DNA from: Rhodospirillaceae bacterium
Lineage (GTDB): Bacteria; Pseudomonadota; Alphaproteobacteria; Rhodospirillales; Rhodospirillaceae
Length of the DNA: 64,000 nucleotides
Reading direction: 5' to 3'
NCBI GenBank assembly: GCA_009693785.1
Contig: SHWP01000006.1
Location: 34,354 to 98,353 of the forward strand
Every line of letters begins with the position of its first letter. Within the stretch, counting starts at the first letter, position 1. This document shows positions 8,387-18,193 of this stretch, piece by piece. The notes beneath the pieces are model-generated. The model was not told the origin of the DNA, ran no database searches, and saw only the letters and a list, made by a program, of their open reading frames with translations. The position numbers and the translations under genes were made by a program.

Positions 8387-9991
8387 ATGCTGCGGGGATC
8401 GCTTTTCGGATTGATTGCTCTGGCGCCCGCTTTGTCGCTCGCCCAAGTGCCAGGCGCAAATCCTGGCCAAGCCAAATGCCAAGCCGTGATGGCGCAAGAT
8501 TTTACCCAACTACCCGATGCGGCAACGGGAATTAACGGCGCAACTTTGGTGGCGCCGGAGCGCGACTTGCCAGAATACTGCCGCATCCAAGGCGTTATCG
8601 CCCCTGACGTGGTGTTCGAGCTGCGTCTGCCGACCACAACCTGGAACGGCAAGTTCTTGATGCAAGGCTGCGGCGGTATGTGCGGCATTCTCAACATGGC
8701 CGCTGCCGAGGATTCACTCGTGCGCGGCTATGCGGTGGTTAACACCGACATGGGCCACACCGGCGCGGGCTTCATCGCCAATTGGGCCTATAACGATCTC
8801 CAAGCCGAGGTGGACTTTGGCTACCGCGCCACGCATGTGGTCGCCGTCGCGGCCAAAGCCATCGTCGGGGCGTACTACGGCAAGCCCCCGGCTTATTCCT
8901 ATTTCAACGGCTGCTCCACTGGCGGTCGTCAAGGCATGGTGGAGGCGCAGCGCTTTCCCGCCGACTTCGATGGCATCGTCTCGGGCGCGCCGGTGCTCAA
9001 TGAAATCGGCGATGGCACCTTGCATTTGTTATGGAGTGCCCGCGCCAATGCAGGCCCCGACGGCAAACCGATTCTCGATGCGCGCAAGCTTCCAAAAATC
9101 CGCGATGCGGTCATAGCCAAGTGCGACGCACTCGACGGCGTGACAGACAATGTGTTGCAAGATCCGCGCCGCTGCGGCTTCAAACCCGAGGACATGCAAT
9201 GCAAGGGTGCCGATAAGGCCGATTGTCTCACCACTGCCGAAGTGGGCGTGGTCAATCGTATCTATAACGGAGCACATAATTCGAAGGGCGAGAAAATATT
9301 CCCAGGTGGTATGTCGCGCGGCTCGGAATACGAATGGTCCCCGCCGTTCGTTGGCCTGACCCAGGCCGGTGGCACCAAGACCCATGGTGCGATCCTCAAC
9401 CGCAACTCAATGATCTATCAATTCACCCAGTATCTGACGTTCTTCAATGATCCCGGCCCCAGCTACAACCCCATGACCTTTGACTGGGACCGCGATCCGT
9501 CACGCCTGATGCTGACGGAAACCATTTACAATGCGCAGAACCCGGATTTGCGCAGATTCAAGGCGGCGGGAAAAAAACTGATTCTCTATCATGGCTGGGA
9601 CGATGCAGAAATTCCGCCGGGTTTGAGCGTCGACTATTACGAGACGGCCACCAACACCATGGGCGGACCCGCGGCGACGCGCGAATTCTTCCGCTTGTTC
9701 ATGATTCCAGGCATGGCTCATTGCCGCCGCGGTGTCGGGGCCGATGGCTTCGATCCGGCGATCTCACTGGAAGCATGGGTGGAAAAGGACCAAGCTCCCG
9801 ATTCCATTCTCACGCACAAGATGGCCAAAGATCAGCCTTACGCGGGCCTTCCCCGCTTGCGCTTTCCGCTCAAGCGCGAGGACTATACCTGGACGCGGCC
9901 GGTGTACGCTTACCCCGATGTGGCGGCATGGAATGGCCAAGGCGACTGGCAAGACCCAGCCAATTGGATCAAAACTTCGCCCAGCAAGTAG
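8387..9991 (+). CDS. Tannase/feruloyl esterase family alpha/beta hydrolase
   Basis: A 534-residue secreted esterase of the tannase family, which cleaves ester bonds of galloyl, feruloyl or related aromatic esters. It has a signal peptide (first 20 residues). The family's CS-D-HC arrangement is intact: Cys176-Ser177 in GCSTGG, Asp406 in YHGWDDAEIPP, and His445-Cys446 in GMAHC. The two cysteines would form the disulfide linking the nucleophile and histidine loops. Length is normal. It follows the VOC gene by 15 bases with GGGGAG upstream and is followed 10 bases later by a serine hydrolase. Confidence 0.92.
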   Translation: MLRGSLFGLIALAPALSLAQVPGANPGQAKCQAVMAQDFTQLPDAATGINGATLVAPERDLPEYCRIQGVIAPDVVFELRLPTTTWNGKFLMQGCGGMCGILNMAAAEDSLVRGYAVVNTDMGHTGAGFIANWAYNDLQAEVDFGYRATHVVAVAAKAIVGAYYGKPPAYSYFNGCSTGGRQGMVEAQRFPADFDGIVSGAPVLNEIGDGTLHLLWSARANAGPDGKPILDARKLPKIRDAVIAKCDALDGVTDNVLQDPRRCGFKPEDMQCKGADKADCLTTAEVGVVNRIYNGAHNSKGEKIFPGGMSRGSEYEWSPPFVGLTQAGGTKTHGAILNRNSMIYQFTQYLTFFNDPGPSYNPMTFDWDRDPSRLMLTETIYNAQNPDLRRFKAAGKKLILYHGWDDAEIPPGLSVDYYETATNTMGGPAATREFFRLFMIPGMAHCRRGVGADGFDPAISLEAWVEKDQAPDSILTHKMAKDQPYAGLPRLRFPLKREDYTWTRPVYAYPDVAAWNGQGDWQDPANWIKTSPSK

Positions 9992-10001
9992 GAACACGCG
10001 C

Positions 10002-11270
10002 ATGAAACGTTTTATTTTAGCGCTGGCGATGTTGCCGTGTGCTGCATTGGGCCAAACGCCGGCATCTGCACCCATGGCGCCCGAGCAGATCAAGCAAAAG
10101 CTTGAGTGGGTGAAAGAGATCGAAGCGCAGGATTTTGCCTTCTGGCAGCGCTACGCCAACATGCCCGACTCCTCGGCGTTTCGTCAGGCGCAGGAGTGGT
10201 ACAACCCCATGGCGCTGGTGGATGGCGGCTTGCGCGCGTATCTGCCTATCGCGGCCAAAGACGAAAAGCCAACCATTGATCCAGCCGCGCTGGAAGCTGC
10301 GGCGGCTTATGCGATGGAGCGCGAGACCCAGGCTTTCATCGTCTATCACAAGGGCAAAGTCCGCTATCAGCGTTACATGGATGGTTATACCGACACTTCG
10401 GCCATTAGCTCGCACTCATGGGTGAAAACTCTGCACGGCATTTTGATGGGCTTTGCACTGGCTGACGGCAAAATCAAAAGCCTCGATGAACCTTCTGAGA
10501 CCTATATTACTGAATGGAAAAACGATCCGCGTGGGAAAATCACCATCCGTCAACTACTGTGGAATATTTCGGGCCTCGAGGACGCCGACCCGCGCAACCC
10601 CGATCCCACCACCAATCTCGGCATCCAAATCGTCGAAGGCAGCGACGTCAATGGCGCGGTGCTGGCGCATAAACTCAAATCCGAGCCAGGCACGGCGTTT
10701 AACCATAATAATGTGACCACACAAATTCTGGGCATCATCCTGACGCGGGCTACGGGTGTGCGGATCGATAAATATTTATCCGAGAAACTTTGGCGGCCGA
10801 TGGGCGCGCAACGCGGCGCGATGCGGTTGGATAAAAGCTACGGCGGCAATGTGATCTCGTACTGCTGTTTCCTGGCTGCGCCATCGGACTGGATACGCAC
10901 GGCACATCTGTTGAAGAACGACGGCAAGCTGCCCGATGGCACACAGCTTTTACCGATAGGCTGGGTGGCTGAAATGAAAAAGGGCTCAGGGCCCAACCCC
11001 AACTATGGCCTGCACATTTGGGTCGATGCCAAGTTCGAAAAACTGCGGCCCTATAACCCGGCGTTTCCCGTGCAAGCTCACAATACTCACTCCGAACCAT
11101 TCGCAGTTGATGATCTGTTTTATTTCGATGGCGGCGGCAAGGTGCGTATCTGGATCAGCCCGAAGCTTGATCTCATCGTATTGCGCATGGGTTTTCCACC
11201 ACCCAAGGGCAAGGACTTCGACGAGGCCTTCATGCCCAACACCATCATTCGCGGCATCAAGAAGGGCTAA
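10002..11270 (+). CDS. Exported serine hydrolase, beta-lactamase/penicillin-binding-protein fold
   Basis: A 422-residue protein with a signal peptide ending near ALGQ. It belongs to the class C beta-lactamase-like hydrolases (EstB, 6-aminohexanoate dimer hydrolase type). The SxxK nucleophile motif is Ser139-Trp-Val-Lys142 (SHSWVKTL). Where the second motif normally has Tyr-x-Asn, this protein reads FNHNNVTTQILG, so the general-base tyrosine appears to be His235. The ORF track begins at 9732 inside the tannase gene; ATG 10002 with its signal peptide is the real start. It probably forms one transcript with the tannase gene. The substrate is unknown. Confidence 0.85.
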   Translation: MKRFILALAMLPCAALGQTPASAPMAPEQIKQKLEWVKEIEAQDFAFWQRYANMPDSSAFRQAQEWYNPMALVDGGLRAYLPIAAKDEKPTIDPAALEAAAAYAMERETQAFIVYHKGKVRYQRYMDGYTDTSAISSHSWVKTLHGILMGFALADGKIKSLDEPSETYITEWKNDPRGKITIRQLLWNISGLEDADPRNPDPTTNLGIQIVEGSDVNGAVLAHKLKSEPGTAFNHNNVTTQILGIILTRATGVRIDKYLSEKLWRPMGAQRGAMRLDKSYGGNVISYCCFLAAPSDWIRTAHLLKNDGKLPDGTQLLPIGWVAEMKKGSGPNPNYGLHIWVDAKFEKLRPYNPAFPVQAHNTHSEPFAVDDLFYFDGGGKVRIWISPKLDLIVLRMGFPPPKGKDFDEAFMPNTIIRGIKKG

Positions 11271-11297
11271 GGCCGCGCTAGAAAAAGGAGACCGTTG

Positions 11298-11828
11298 ATG
11301 TCCGACTACGTTGTTCATGGGTGCCAAGAAGCGGTCTTTAGCGTCTCGCAGCTCTCGCGCATGGCGAGCCTGTATGTGGATGCCGGCGGATGGGAGGTCG
11401 TGCGGCGCGGCAATTCCGACGTGCGTCAGGCCGCAGCCTGGGGCTTGCCCGACCGCACGACGATTGAAGAAACGCTGCTACGTGCCAAGGGCACGGCCAC
11501 CGGATTTATCCGGCTGGTGAAGTTTCCCAACACTTTGGCCCAACGCCAAATCCGCTCGGGTGGCCAAGCCTGGGACACGGGTGGAATTTTTGATGTGGAT
11601 GTGCGGGTGCGCGATGCCCAGGCTGCCATGGTGGCATTGCAGGCGCGAGGGCAAAACGCGCTGCACGACCCGGTGGTGTGGGGCTTTGGGCCCATGTCGG
11701 TGCGTCAAGTGTTGATGATGCTCGATGATGGTATTTGCCTTGCCATGATCGAGCGTGTCAGTCCGCCGTTACCCCCAGCCCAAGTTCCATCACCCAATAC
11801 CTTCGGCCAAATTTCAATTCAAGCCTGA
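11298..11828 (+). CDS. VOC-fold protein, N-terminal half of a probable frameshifted two-domain protein
   Basis: A 176-residue reading frame starting at ATG 11298 (AAAGGAG seven bases upstream). It contains one VOC-like domain, with GGIFDVDVRVRDAQAAMVALQARG as the clearest segment, and ends in a proline-rich stretch that looks like an interdomain linker. The frame stops at 11826-11828, exactly where a second VOC domain begins in another frame (next entry). A one-base loss near 11790-11820 would explain the break. Either two proteins overlap, or the gene is broken or misread. Confidence 0.65.
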   Translation: MSDYVVHGCQEAVFSVSQLSRMASLYVDAGGWEVVRRGNSDVRQAAAWGLPDRTTIEETLLRAKGTATGFIRLVKFPNTLAQRQIRSGGQAWDTGGIFDVDVRVRDAQAAMVALQARGQNALHDPVVWGFGPMSVRQVLMMLDDGICLAMIERVSPPLPPAQVPSPNTFGQISIQA

Positions 11829-12271
11829 TTGTCGATGATATTGAGGCCACGACCCAATTCCTCCGCGATGGGTTGGGGTTCAATGTGATTGTGGACATGA
11901 TCTGGAAGGGCGAGGCCGACAACGGGAATAATATTTTTGGCCTTCCCGCCAACATCGCACGCGGCACCGAGGCCAAGGTGCGCATTCTGCATCCGCAGAA
12001 AGACTTTAACGGCACGATTGAGCTGATTTCATTTCCAGGGCTTGAGGGGCAGTCGTTCGCCGGCCATGCCAAGCCGCCGAACCTAGGCGTGTTGATGATG
12101 CGCTTTCCGGTGGAAAACGTTGCGGCCTATGCCGAAGCGGTGAAGTCGCGGGGTATCGCGCTCAACATGCCGCCTATGCCCGTGACCATCGCGCCCTATG
12201 GGCAAACCAGTACCTTCTCGGTGCGCACGCCCACGGGGGCGTGGCTGGAATTTTATGAACGCGGAAAATAA
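11735..12271 (+). CDS. VOC-fold protein, C-terminal half of a probable frameshifted two-domain protein
   Basis: This frame encodes a second VOC domain starting at about NSSLIVDDIEATTQFLRDGL and ending TPTGAWLEFYERGK. The first 30 residues given by the track are out-of-frame sequence of the preceding domain and not VOC-like. No ribosome-binding site is evident near 11735. The domain continues the preceding VOC half in the manner of known two-domain VOC proteins, so 11298..12271 was probably one gene of about 320 codons. Confidence 0.6.
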   Translation: MPCHDRACQSAVTPSPSSITQYLRPNFNSSLIVDDIEATTQFLRDGLGFNVIVDMIWKGEADNGNNIFGLPANIARGTEAKVRILHPQKDFNGTIELISFPGLEGQSFAGHAKPPNLGVLMMRFPVENVAAYAEAVKSRGIALNMPPMPVTIAPYGQTSTFSVRTPTGAWLEFYERGK

Positions 12272-12283
12272 GGAGACTCGACC

Positions 12284-13138
12284 ATGACCACTGCCATGAC
12301 ACGCAGACAAACGGTACTAGCGGCGGGCGCGCTTGCGGCTGCAAGTGCCGTGCCTGTCCAGGCCAAATCTCTCAACCTCGATCTGACGAAGACCGTCGAT
12401 GCCTACCGCGCCTACATGAAAATGCGTGGCGCGGGCGAGGGCAAGCTCGCCTTGTGGTGGTACACGGGTACGGTGTGGTTGAAAGTCGAGGAACAACTTC
12501 CGCAACAAGTCATGACCATCGATGGCTTTAGTTTTCAACGCTTGTCGATGAAACCGGATGGCTCGCTGGTGCAACTCATGGCGGAAGCAGGATATTTTAA
12601 AGACGCGCAAGGAAACGCCATTCTCGATAGCTGGGTCAACCCATTCAACGGCGAGACATGCAAACCCCAGCATTACAAATCAAAACAAACCATCATTGCT
12701 AAGCCCGATACCTCGCTGACGGGCGAAGAAGGCGCGCGCATGGATGGCAATAACATGAAAGGCCGCATTGGTCCGGCATCCGTGAACGGCGATCAGGTTT
12801 GGATCCCGGAAAATTTTGGCGCGCGCTTTACACTGCCAAAACGAGAGAACGTCGACCCCAAGGAAGACATGGGCAACGTCTTGGCGAACGCGTCCTTGGC
12901 GGTGTTCTCAGCCAAGGTGTCGGATGTCCAAAACGCCGACATCGAATCTGCGCCCAGCACGATGCACTTTCAAAATCTTGGCGGTTGGCGGCCGTGGATG
13001 CGGTTTGGGAAAACGCCGGGTGCACAAACTTGGCAACTGTTTGGACACAAAGTAGCCAACGTCGATGCTATTCCGGCAGCGTTACGCACGCGCCTTGAGA
13101 ACGACTATCCAGGCTGGCTGAAAGATCCGGGGATCTGA
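12284..13138 (+). CDS. Tat-exported protein related to the DUF1838 family
   Basis: A 284-residue protein with a twin-arginine signal (MTRRQTVLAAGALAAAS, ending VQA). The mature part has the pattern RGAGEGKLALWWYTGTVW, YFKDAQGNAILDSWVNPFNGETC and GGWRPWMRFG. These match, in order, the ALWWY/VYWWKG, ILRTWKNPWTGKE and WLPWMQMG motifs of the two DUF1838-type proteins at 58.5-60.4 kb. The enzymatic role of DUF1838 is not known to me. It closes the hydrolase cluster 12 bases after the VOC gene, with AAGGAGA upstream, and converges on oppF with no gap. Confidence 0.75.
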   Translation: MTTAMTRRQTVLAAGALAAASAVPVQAKSLNLDLTKTVDAYRAYMKMRGAGEGKLALWWYTGTVWLKVEEQLPQQVMTIDGFSFQRLSMKPDGSLVQLMAEAGYFKDAQGNAILDSWVNPFNGETCKPQHYKSKQTIIAKPDTSLTGEEGARMDGNNMKGRIGPASVNGDQVWIPENFGARFTLPKRENVDPKEDMGNVLANASLAVFSAKVSDVQNADIESAPSTMHFQNLGGWRPWMRFGKTPGAQTWQLFGHKVANVDAIPAALRTRLENDYPGWLKDPGI

Positions 13139-14115
13139 TTAATCCTGCCAGTGATGACAGGCGATCTGGTGGCCGCCGCTCAGCACTTCGACGGCCGGAA
13201 CCTCTTTGATGCATTTGGGCGAGGCTTTTGGGCAGCGCGTGCGGAACACACAGCCTGAGGGCGGGTGCAAGGGCGAGGGCAAGTCGCCCGAGAGTATTAA
13301 CGGCTCTTTGGCCCGCTCCAAGGCCGGATCGGGGATCGGTACGGCCGACAACAATGCTTGTGTGTAGGGATGCAGCGGCTTGGCGAATAGCGCATCACGG
13401 TCGGCAAGCTCCATCATGCGGCCCAAGTACAGCACCATCACCCGATGGCACAGGTGACGCACAACGCTGAGATCGTGACTGATGAAGATCAGCGATAAGC
13501 CATGCTCGCGTTGCAGTTTGCGCAGCAAGTTGATGACTTGGGCTTGAATCGAAACATCCAAGGCGCTTACGGGTTCATCACACACAATCAATTTCGGCTT
13601 CAATACCATAGCGCGTGCGATGGCGATGCGCTGGCACTGCCCGCCCGAGAATTCATGTGGATAGCGGTTGCGCATCTCGGGTAACAAACCAACATCGCTC
13701 ATGATCTCATCGATGCGTTGGTCGGCTTCGCCGCGGCTGATGCTGGGGTCGGCGGCATATAACGGCTCGCGGATGATCTCGGCCACGCTCAGGCGCGGGT
13801 TCAAGCTCGACAACGGGTCTTGAAACACCAACTGTAAATCGCTCCGCTTCTGGCGCATGGCTTCGGGAGCTAAATCACACAGGTTTTCACCCAGCCACAG
13901 CACACGGCCATCGGTGGGCTTAATCAATTGCAGAATGGCACGGCCCAAGGTGGACTTACCGCAGCCGGACTCGCCCACCACGCCCAAGCACTCACCCGCG
14001 CCCACGTCAAAGCTGACACCATCGACGGCCTTAAGCGGTACTACGGTCGAATTTAAAAACCCGCCGGTCTTGATGGGAAAATGAACCTTGAGGTTCTCAA
14101 CTTTCAACACGGCGC

Positions 14116-14119
<4 letters not shown>
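13139..14119 (-). CDS. oppF: Peptide-type ABC transporter ATP-binding protein, OppF/DppF class
   Basis: A 326-residue ATPase of an oligopeptide/dipeptide-type importer. The Walker A motif GESGCGKST, the signature FSGGQCQRIAIARAMV and Walker B LIVCDEP are all intact. The C-terminal oligo_HPY extension contains the cysteine-rich CVFRTRCPKASPKC segment. The track start at 14140 is too early: ATG 14119 overlaps the oppD stop as ATGA, a translational coupling. It is the last gene of the nitrilase-oppA-Rieske-oppBCDF run. The symbol reflects the class, not a proven peptide substrate. Confidence 0.9.
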
Positions 14120-15084
<965 letters not shown>

Positions 15085-15087
15085 TGT

Positions 15088-15999
15088 TCAGCGGTCCTTA
15101 GGGTCCAGCGCATCGCGAAGCCCATCGCCGATGAAATTGAAACAGAACATGGTGATGGCCAGGAACGTGGCCGGGATAAGCAACAACCAAGGAGCGGTTT
15201 CCAGTGAGTTCGCCCCACGTGAGATCAGCACGCCCCAACTGGTCAGCGGCTCTTGCACACCCAAGCCCAGAAAGCTGAGGTAGCTTTCCACCAAAATGTT
15301 GGTGGGTACCAGCAGTGTCACATAGACAATCACCGGGCCGATGACATTGGGAATCACGTGGCGGCGGATAATGGTACCGGTGCGCACGCCTGAGGCCAGC
15401 GCCGCCTCGATGTAGTCCTTGCGTTTGACCGATAGAGTTTGCCCACGCACGATGCGCGCCATGGTCAGCCATTCCACACAGCCGATGGCCAGAAACACAA
15501 GATAGATGTTACGGCCAAACACAGTCACTAGAATGATAATGAAGAACAGCAGTGGCAGGGCGTAGAGCACGTCGACGAAACGCATCATGGCGTTGCCAGT
15601 GCGCCCACCTGCGTAGCCTGCCGTGGCCCCGTAGATCACGCCAATGCTCATGGCCACGATAGTGGTCATCACGCCGATGGTCAGTGACACGCGCGCGCCC
15701 ATCCAGGTTAGTACCCACAAATCTCGGCCGGTATCATCGGTGCCAAACCAATGACTGTTGGTCATGGTAGGCGCGATGCCGATGGCCTCCCACGATAAGT
15801 CTTCCAATGTATAGGGGCTGATGAGCGGGCCGATCATGGACATGAGCGCGATGAGGCAAAGCACAATCACGCCGCCCATGGCGGCGGTGTTGCGCCTGAA
15901 GCGTTCCAGCGCGTCTTGCCACAGTGAACGCCCGCGCATGCGGACCGCGGCATCCATGAGTTTAAGCTGCGCGTCGCTTTGGGATTGGAACAGCGCCAT
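15088..15999 (-). CDS. oppC: Peptide-type ABC transporter permease, OppC/DppC class
   Basis: A 303-residue inner-membrane permease. It has the OppC N-terminal domain (WQDALERFRRNTAAMGG, then a membrane helix), the large periplasmic loop with HWFGTDDTGRDLW, and the BPD_transp_1 core including the EAA-like EAALASGVRTGTIIRRHVIPN. The track start at 16266 lies in oppB. The ATG at 15999 shares one base with the oppB TGA (TGATG), giving the expected MALFQ start. Confidence 0.92.
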   Translation of the reverse strand: MALFQSQSDAQLKLMDAAVRMRGRSLWQDALERFRRNTAAMGGVIVLCLIALMSMIGPLISPYTLEDLSWEAIGIAPTMTNSHWFGTDDTGRDLWVLTWMGARVSLTIGVMTTIVAMSIGVIYGATAGYAGGRTGNAMMRFVDVLYALPLLFFIIILVTVFGRNIYLVFLAIGCVEWLTMARIVRGQTLSVKRKDYIEAALASGVRTGTIIRRHVIPNVIGPVIVYVTLLVPTNILVESYLSFLGLGVQEPLTSWGVLISRGANSLETAPWLLLIPATFLAITMFCFNFIGDGLRDALDPKDR

Positions 16000-16958
16000 C
16001 AATCCCCGGCCTTCACTTTGGGGTCGAGCACGCCATAAAGCAGATCGACAATCAAGTTCATCGCAATCACGGCGGTGGCAAAGATGATCACGATGCCCAG
16101 CACCAGCGGGTAATCGCGGTTGATGGCGCCTTGAACGAAAAATCGCCCCATGCCGGGCAGTTGAAAGATGGTTTCCACCACCACCGCGCCGGTCACAATG
16201 CCCGCGATGGCGGGGCCGAGGTAACTCACCACGGGCAGCAAGCCTGCCTGCAGCGCATGACGCCACACCACGCGCCGTTCGGCCAAACCCTTGGCGCGTG
16301 CTGTGCGAATGTAATTTTGCCGCAGAACTTCAATCATTGCTCCGCGTGTCAGCCGCGAGATAATGGCCACTTGCGGAATGGCCAGCGCGATGATCGGCAG
16401 AATGTATGGTGTGAGCGGCGCAATGGCAGGAAATGTCCGCGCGAGGCTGCCGCCTGGCTCAAGCGTGGCGATGGGCAGTAATTTTAAGATCACGCCGAAG
16501 ATCAGGGTCATCAGCGGGGCCAGAACGAAGCTCGGCACCGCGATACCGGTCATGGCCACACCCATCACCACATAATCAGTGGTTTTGTTTTGGTTGAGCG
16601 CGGCGGTAATCCCCAACGAAATACCAATCATCGCCGCGATGAATATGGCCGATAGCCCAATGCGCAAGCTGACCGGCAAACCTGTGGCGATGAGTTGCGT
16701 GACACTGCGGTCTTGGTAGCGGATCGAGGGGCCAAACTCGCCCTGCGCTACCTTGCCCAGGTAAATCAGGTACTGTTGAAAAAGCGGCTTATCGAGGTCG
16801 TAGGCCGCCTTGAGGTTCGCGATAATTTGTGGTTCTAAATTCGCCTCGGCGTCGAAGGGGCCGCCCGGTGCGGTGTGCATCAGGAAGAACGACAGCGAGA
16901 CGATGATGAACAGCGTAGGCGCGGCTATGGCCAGGCGCTTGAGCGCAAAGCTCAGCAT
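15999..16958 (-). CDS. oppB: Peptide-type ABC transporter permease, OppB/DppB class
   Basis: A 319-residue permease with the typical OppB start MLSFALKRLAIAAPTLFIIVSLSF and the APGGPFDAEA motif after the first helix. The EAA loop is RTARAKGLAERRVVWRHAL. The track start at 17090 is inside the Rieske gene; ATG 16958 is chosen because it gives the normal N-terminus and begins 16 bases after the Rieske stop, although its ribosome-binding site is weak. It forms the channel with OppC. Confidence 0.92.
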   Translation of the reverse strand: MLSFALKRLAIAAPTLFIIVSLSFFLMHTAPGGPFDAEANLEPQIIANLKAAYDLDKPLFQQYLIYLGKVAQGEFGPSIRYQDRSVTQLIATGLPVSLRIGLSAIFIAAMIGISLGITAALNQNKTTDYVVMGVAMTGIAVPSFVLAPLMTLIFGVILKLLPIATLEPGGSLARTFPAIAPLTPYILPIIALAIPQVAIISRLTRGAMIEVLRQNYIRTARAKGLAERRVVWRHALQAGLLPVVSYLGPAIAGIVTGAVVVETIFQLPGMGRFFVQGAINRDYPLVLGIVIIFATAVIAMNLIVDLLYGVLDPKVKAGD

Positions 16959-16974
16959 CAAACACGGCCCATCA

Positions 16975-18114
16975 TTATTCCGCCGCCGCCGAGAGGGCGC
17001 GCGCGGGCCGCAGCAACACCGGGTCGAGCACCCAGTTTTTGGGGTCGGCGCCACGCGCGGGGCTGGGAATGGCGCGGGCCACATCGTCATCGGCGGCCAT
17101 GGCCTTAGTGTCGATCCGCCAGCCGCGCGCCTCGTAGTCTTTGATCATCTTGCGGAAGGCAAAGCCCATGGCGTCGGGGTAGATGGTCAGATCACCACTC
17201 AGCGACTGGGGCACATGCACCGGCTTGATGTGGTTGACCACATCGCCGTCCTCTTGGAACACCGTCAGTACGCGCCTGCGTGAATCGGCGTCGTACTTTT
17301 CCTCGGTGAAAAAGTTACGTCCCTGAATCCACCAGCTCAGTGTTTGCTTGTCGTTGATGGGTGTGTAGGCCGAGACGATGATTTGGCTCATGGGCGGGCG
17401 CAAATGCATTTGAATACGCACCGAGGGGCCCGAGGCATGGAATTGCAATTCGGTCTTCACGTCGGGCCGGTCCTTGGTGATCTTCTCAGCCCACACGCCG
17501 CGTTTCTCGACGGGCTTTTGCGTGCGCGTCATGTACGAGCCGAACGGGCGGTCTTGAACATCAATCGGATCGACGCGGGGATGGTCGGGGTTGCCGAAGT
17601 CCCGGTGGACAAAAAACGGATGGGCCGTGTCCAGTCCATTCTCCACCACGCGCGTCCAAGCGGCATCAAACACATAGGTGCCGCGCACAAAGCGCCAATC
17701 GGTCGATCCATTTTCAAACGCGGCATACTCGGGGAAAAAATCGGGCAAGGGCGGGCGGTCTTTTTCTTGCAGGTCGCCCAGAAACACCCATACCCAGCCC
17801 CATTTTTCTTGCACGGGGTAAGAGTCCACCCGCGCGCGTTTGGGAATCGAGGCCTCGGAGCCGAGCGACGGAATCTCGACGCATGCGCCAGCGTTATTGA
17901 AACGCCAGCCATGATAGGGGCATTGCACGGTTCCTTCCACGACCTTGCCGCGGCACAACGACCCACCGCGATGAATGCAGGTGTCCGACAGGCAATGGGC
18001 CGTGCCCGCCTTGTCACGGAACACAACGAAGTCTTGACCCAGCATGGTCACGCCCACGGGCGCATCCGCAACGCTGGCCGATTCAGTTGCGACATACCAA
18101 GTGTTGATCAGCAT
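16975..18114 (-). CDS. Rieske non-heme iron oxygenase, alpha subunit
   Basis: A 379-residue oxygenase component of the vanillate/phenoxybenzoate-demethylase type. The Rieske cluster ligands are Cys46-x-His48 and Cys65-x2-His68 (CPYHGW). The mononuclear iron site is in ENGLDTAHPFFVH, giving Asp162, His165 and His170. Such enzymes hydroxylate or demethylate aromatic or amine substrates and need a reductase or ferredoxin. None is adjacent, though a 2Fe-2S ferredoxin lies at 24.8 kb. It is placed between oppA and oppB in one operon, so its substrate is likely what this importer brings in. Confidence 0.92.
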   Translation of the reverse strand: MLINTWYVATESASVADAPVGVTMLGQDFVVFRDKAGTAHCLSDTCIHRGGSLCRGKVVEGTVQCPYHGWRFNNAGACVEIPSLGSEASIPKRARVDSYPVQEKWGWVWVFLGDLQEKDRPPLPDFFPEYAAFENGSTDWRFVRGTYVFDAAWTRVVENGLDTAHPFFVHRDFGNPDHPRVDPIDVQDRPFGSYMTRTQKPVEKRGVWAEKITKDRPDVKTELQFHASGPSVRIQMHLRPPMSQIIVSAYTPINDKQTLSWWIQGRNFFTEEKYDADSRRRVLTVFQEDGDVVNHIKPVHVPQSLSGDLTIYPDAMGFAFRKMIKDYEARGWRIDTKAMAADDDVARAIPSPARGADPKNWVLDPVLLRPARALSAAAE

Positions 18115-18193
18115 AGTGAACCCCGTTCATAGGTTCGCGAACGCGCGCCGGAAGGTTATGCCCGGCAGGGTTCCAATTCAATGCTGACAATGG

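Noticed and set aside
11790-11820. Programmed -1 frameshifting between the VOC halves
   Set aside because: The local CCAAATTTC does not fit an X-XXY-YYZ slippery heptamer in the reading frame, so an ordinary indel is simpler.
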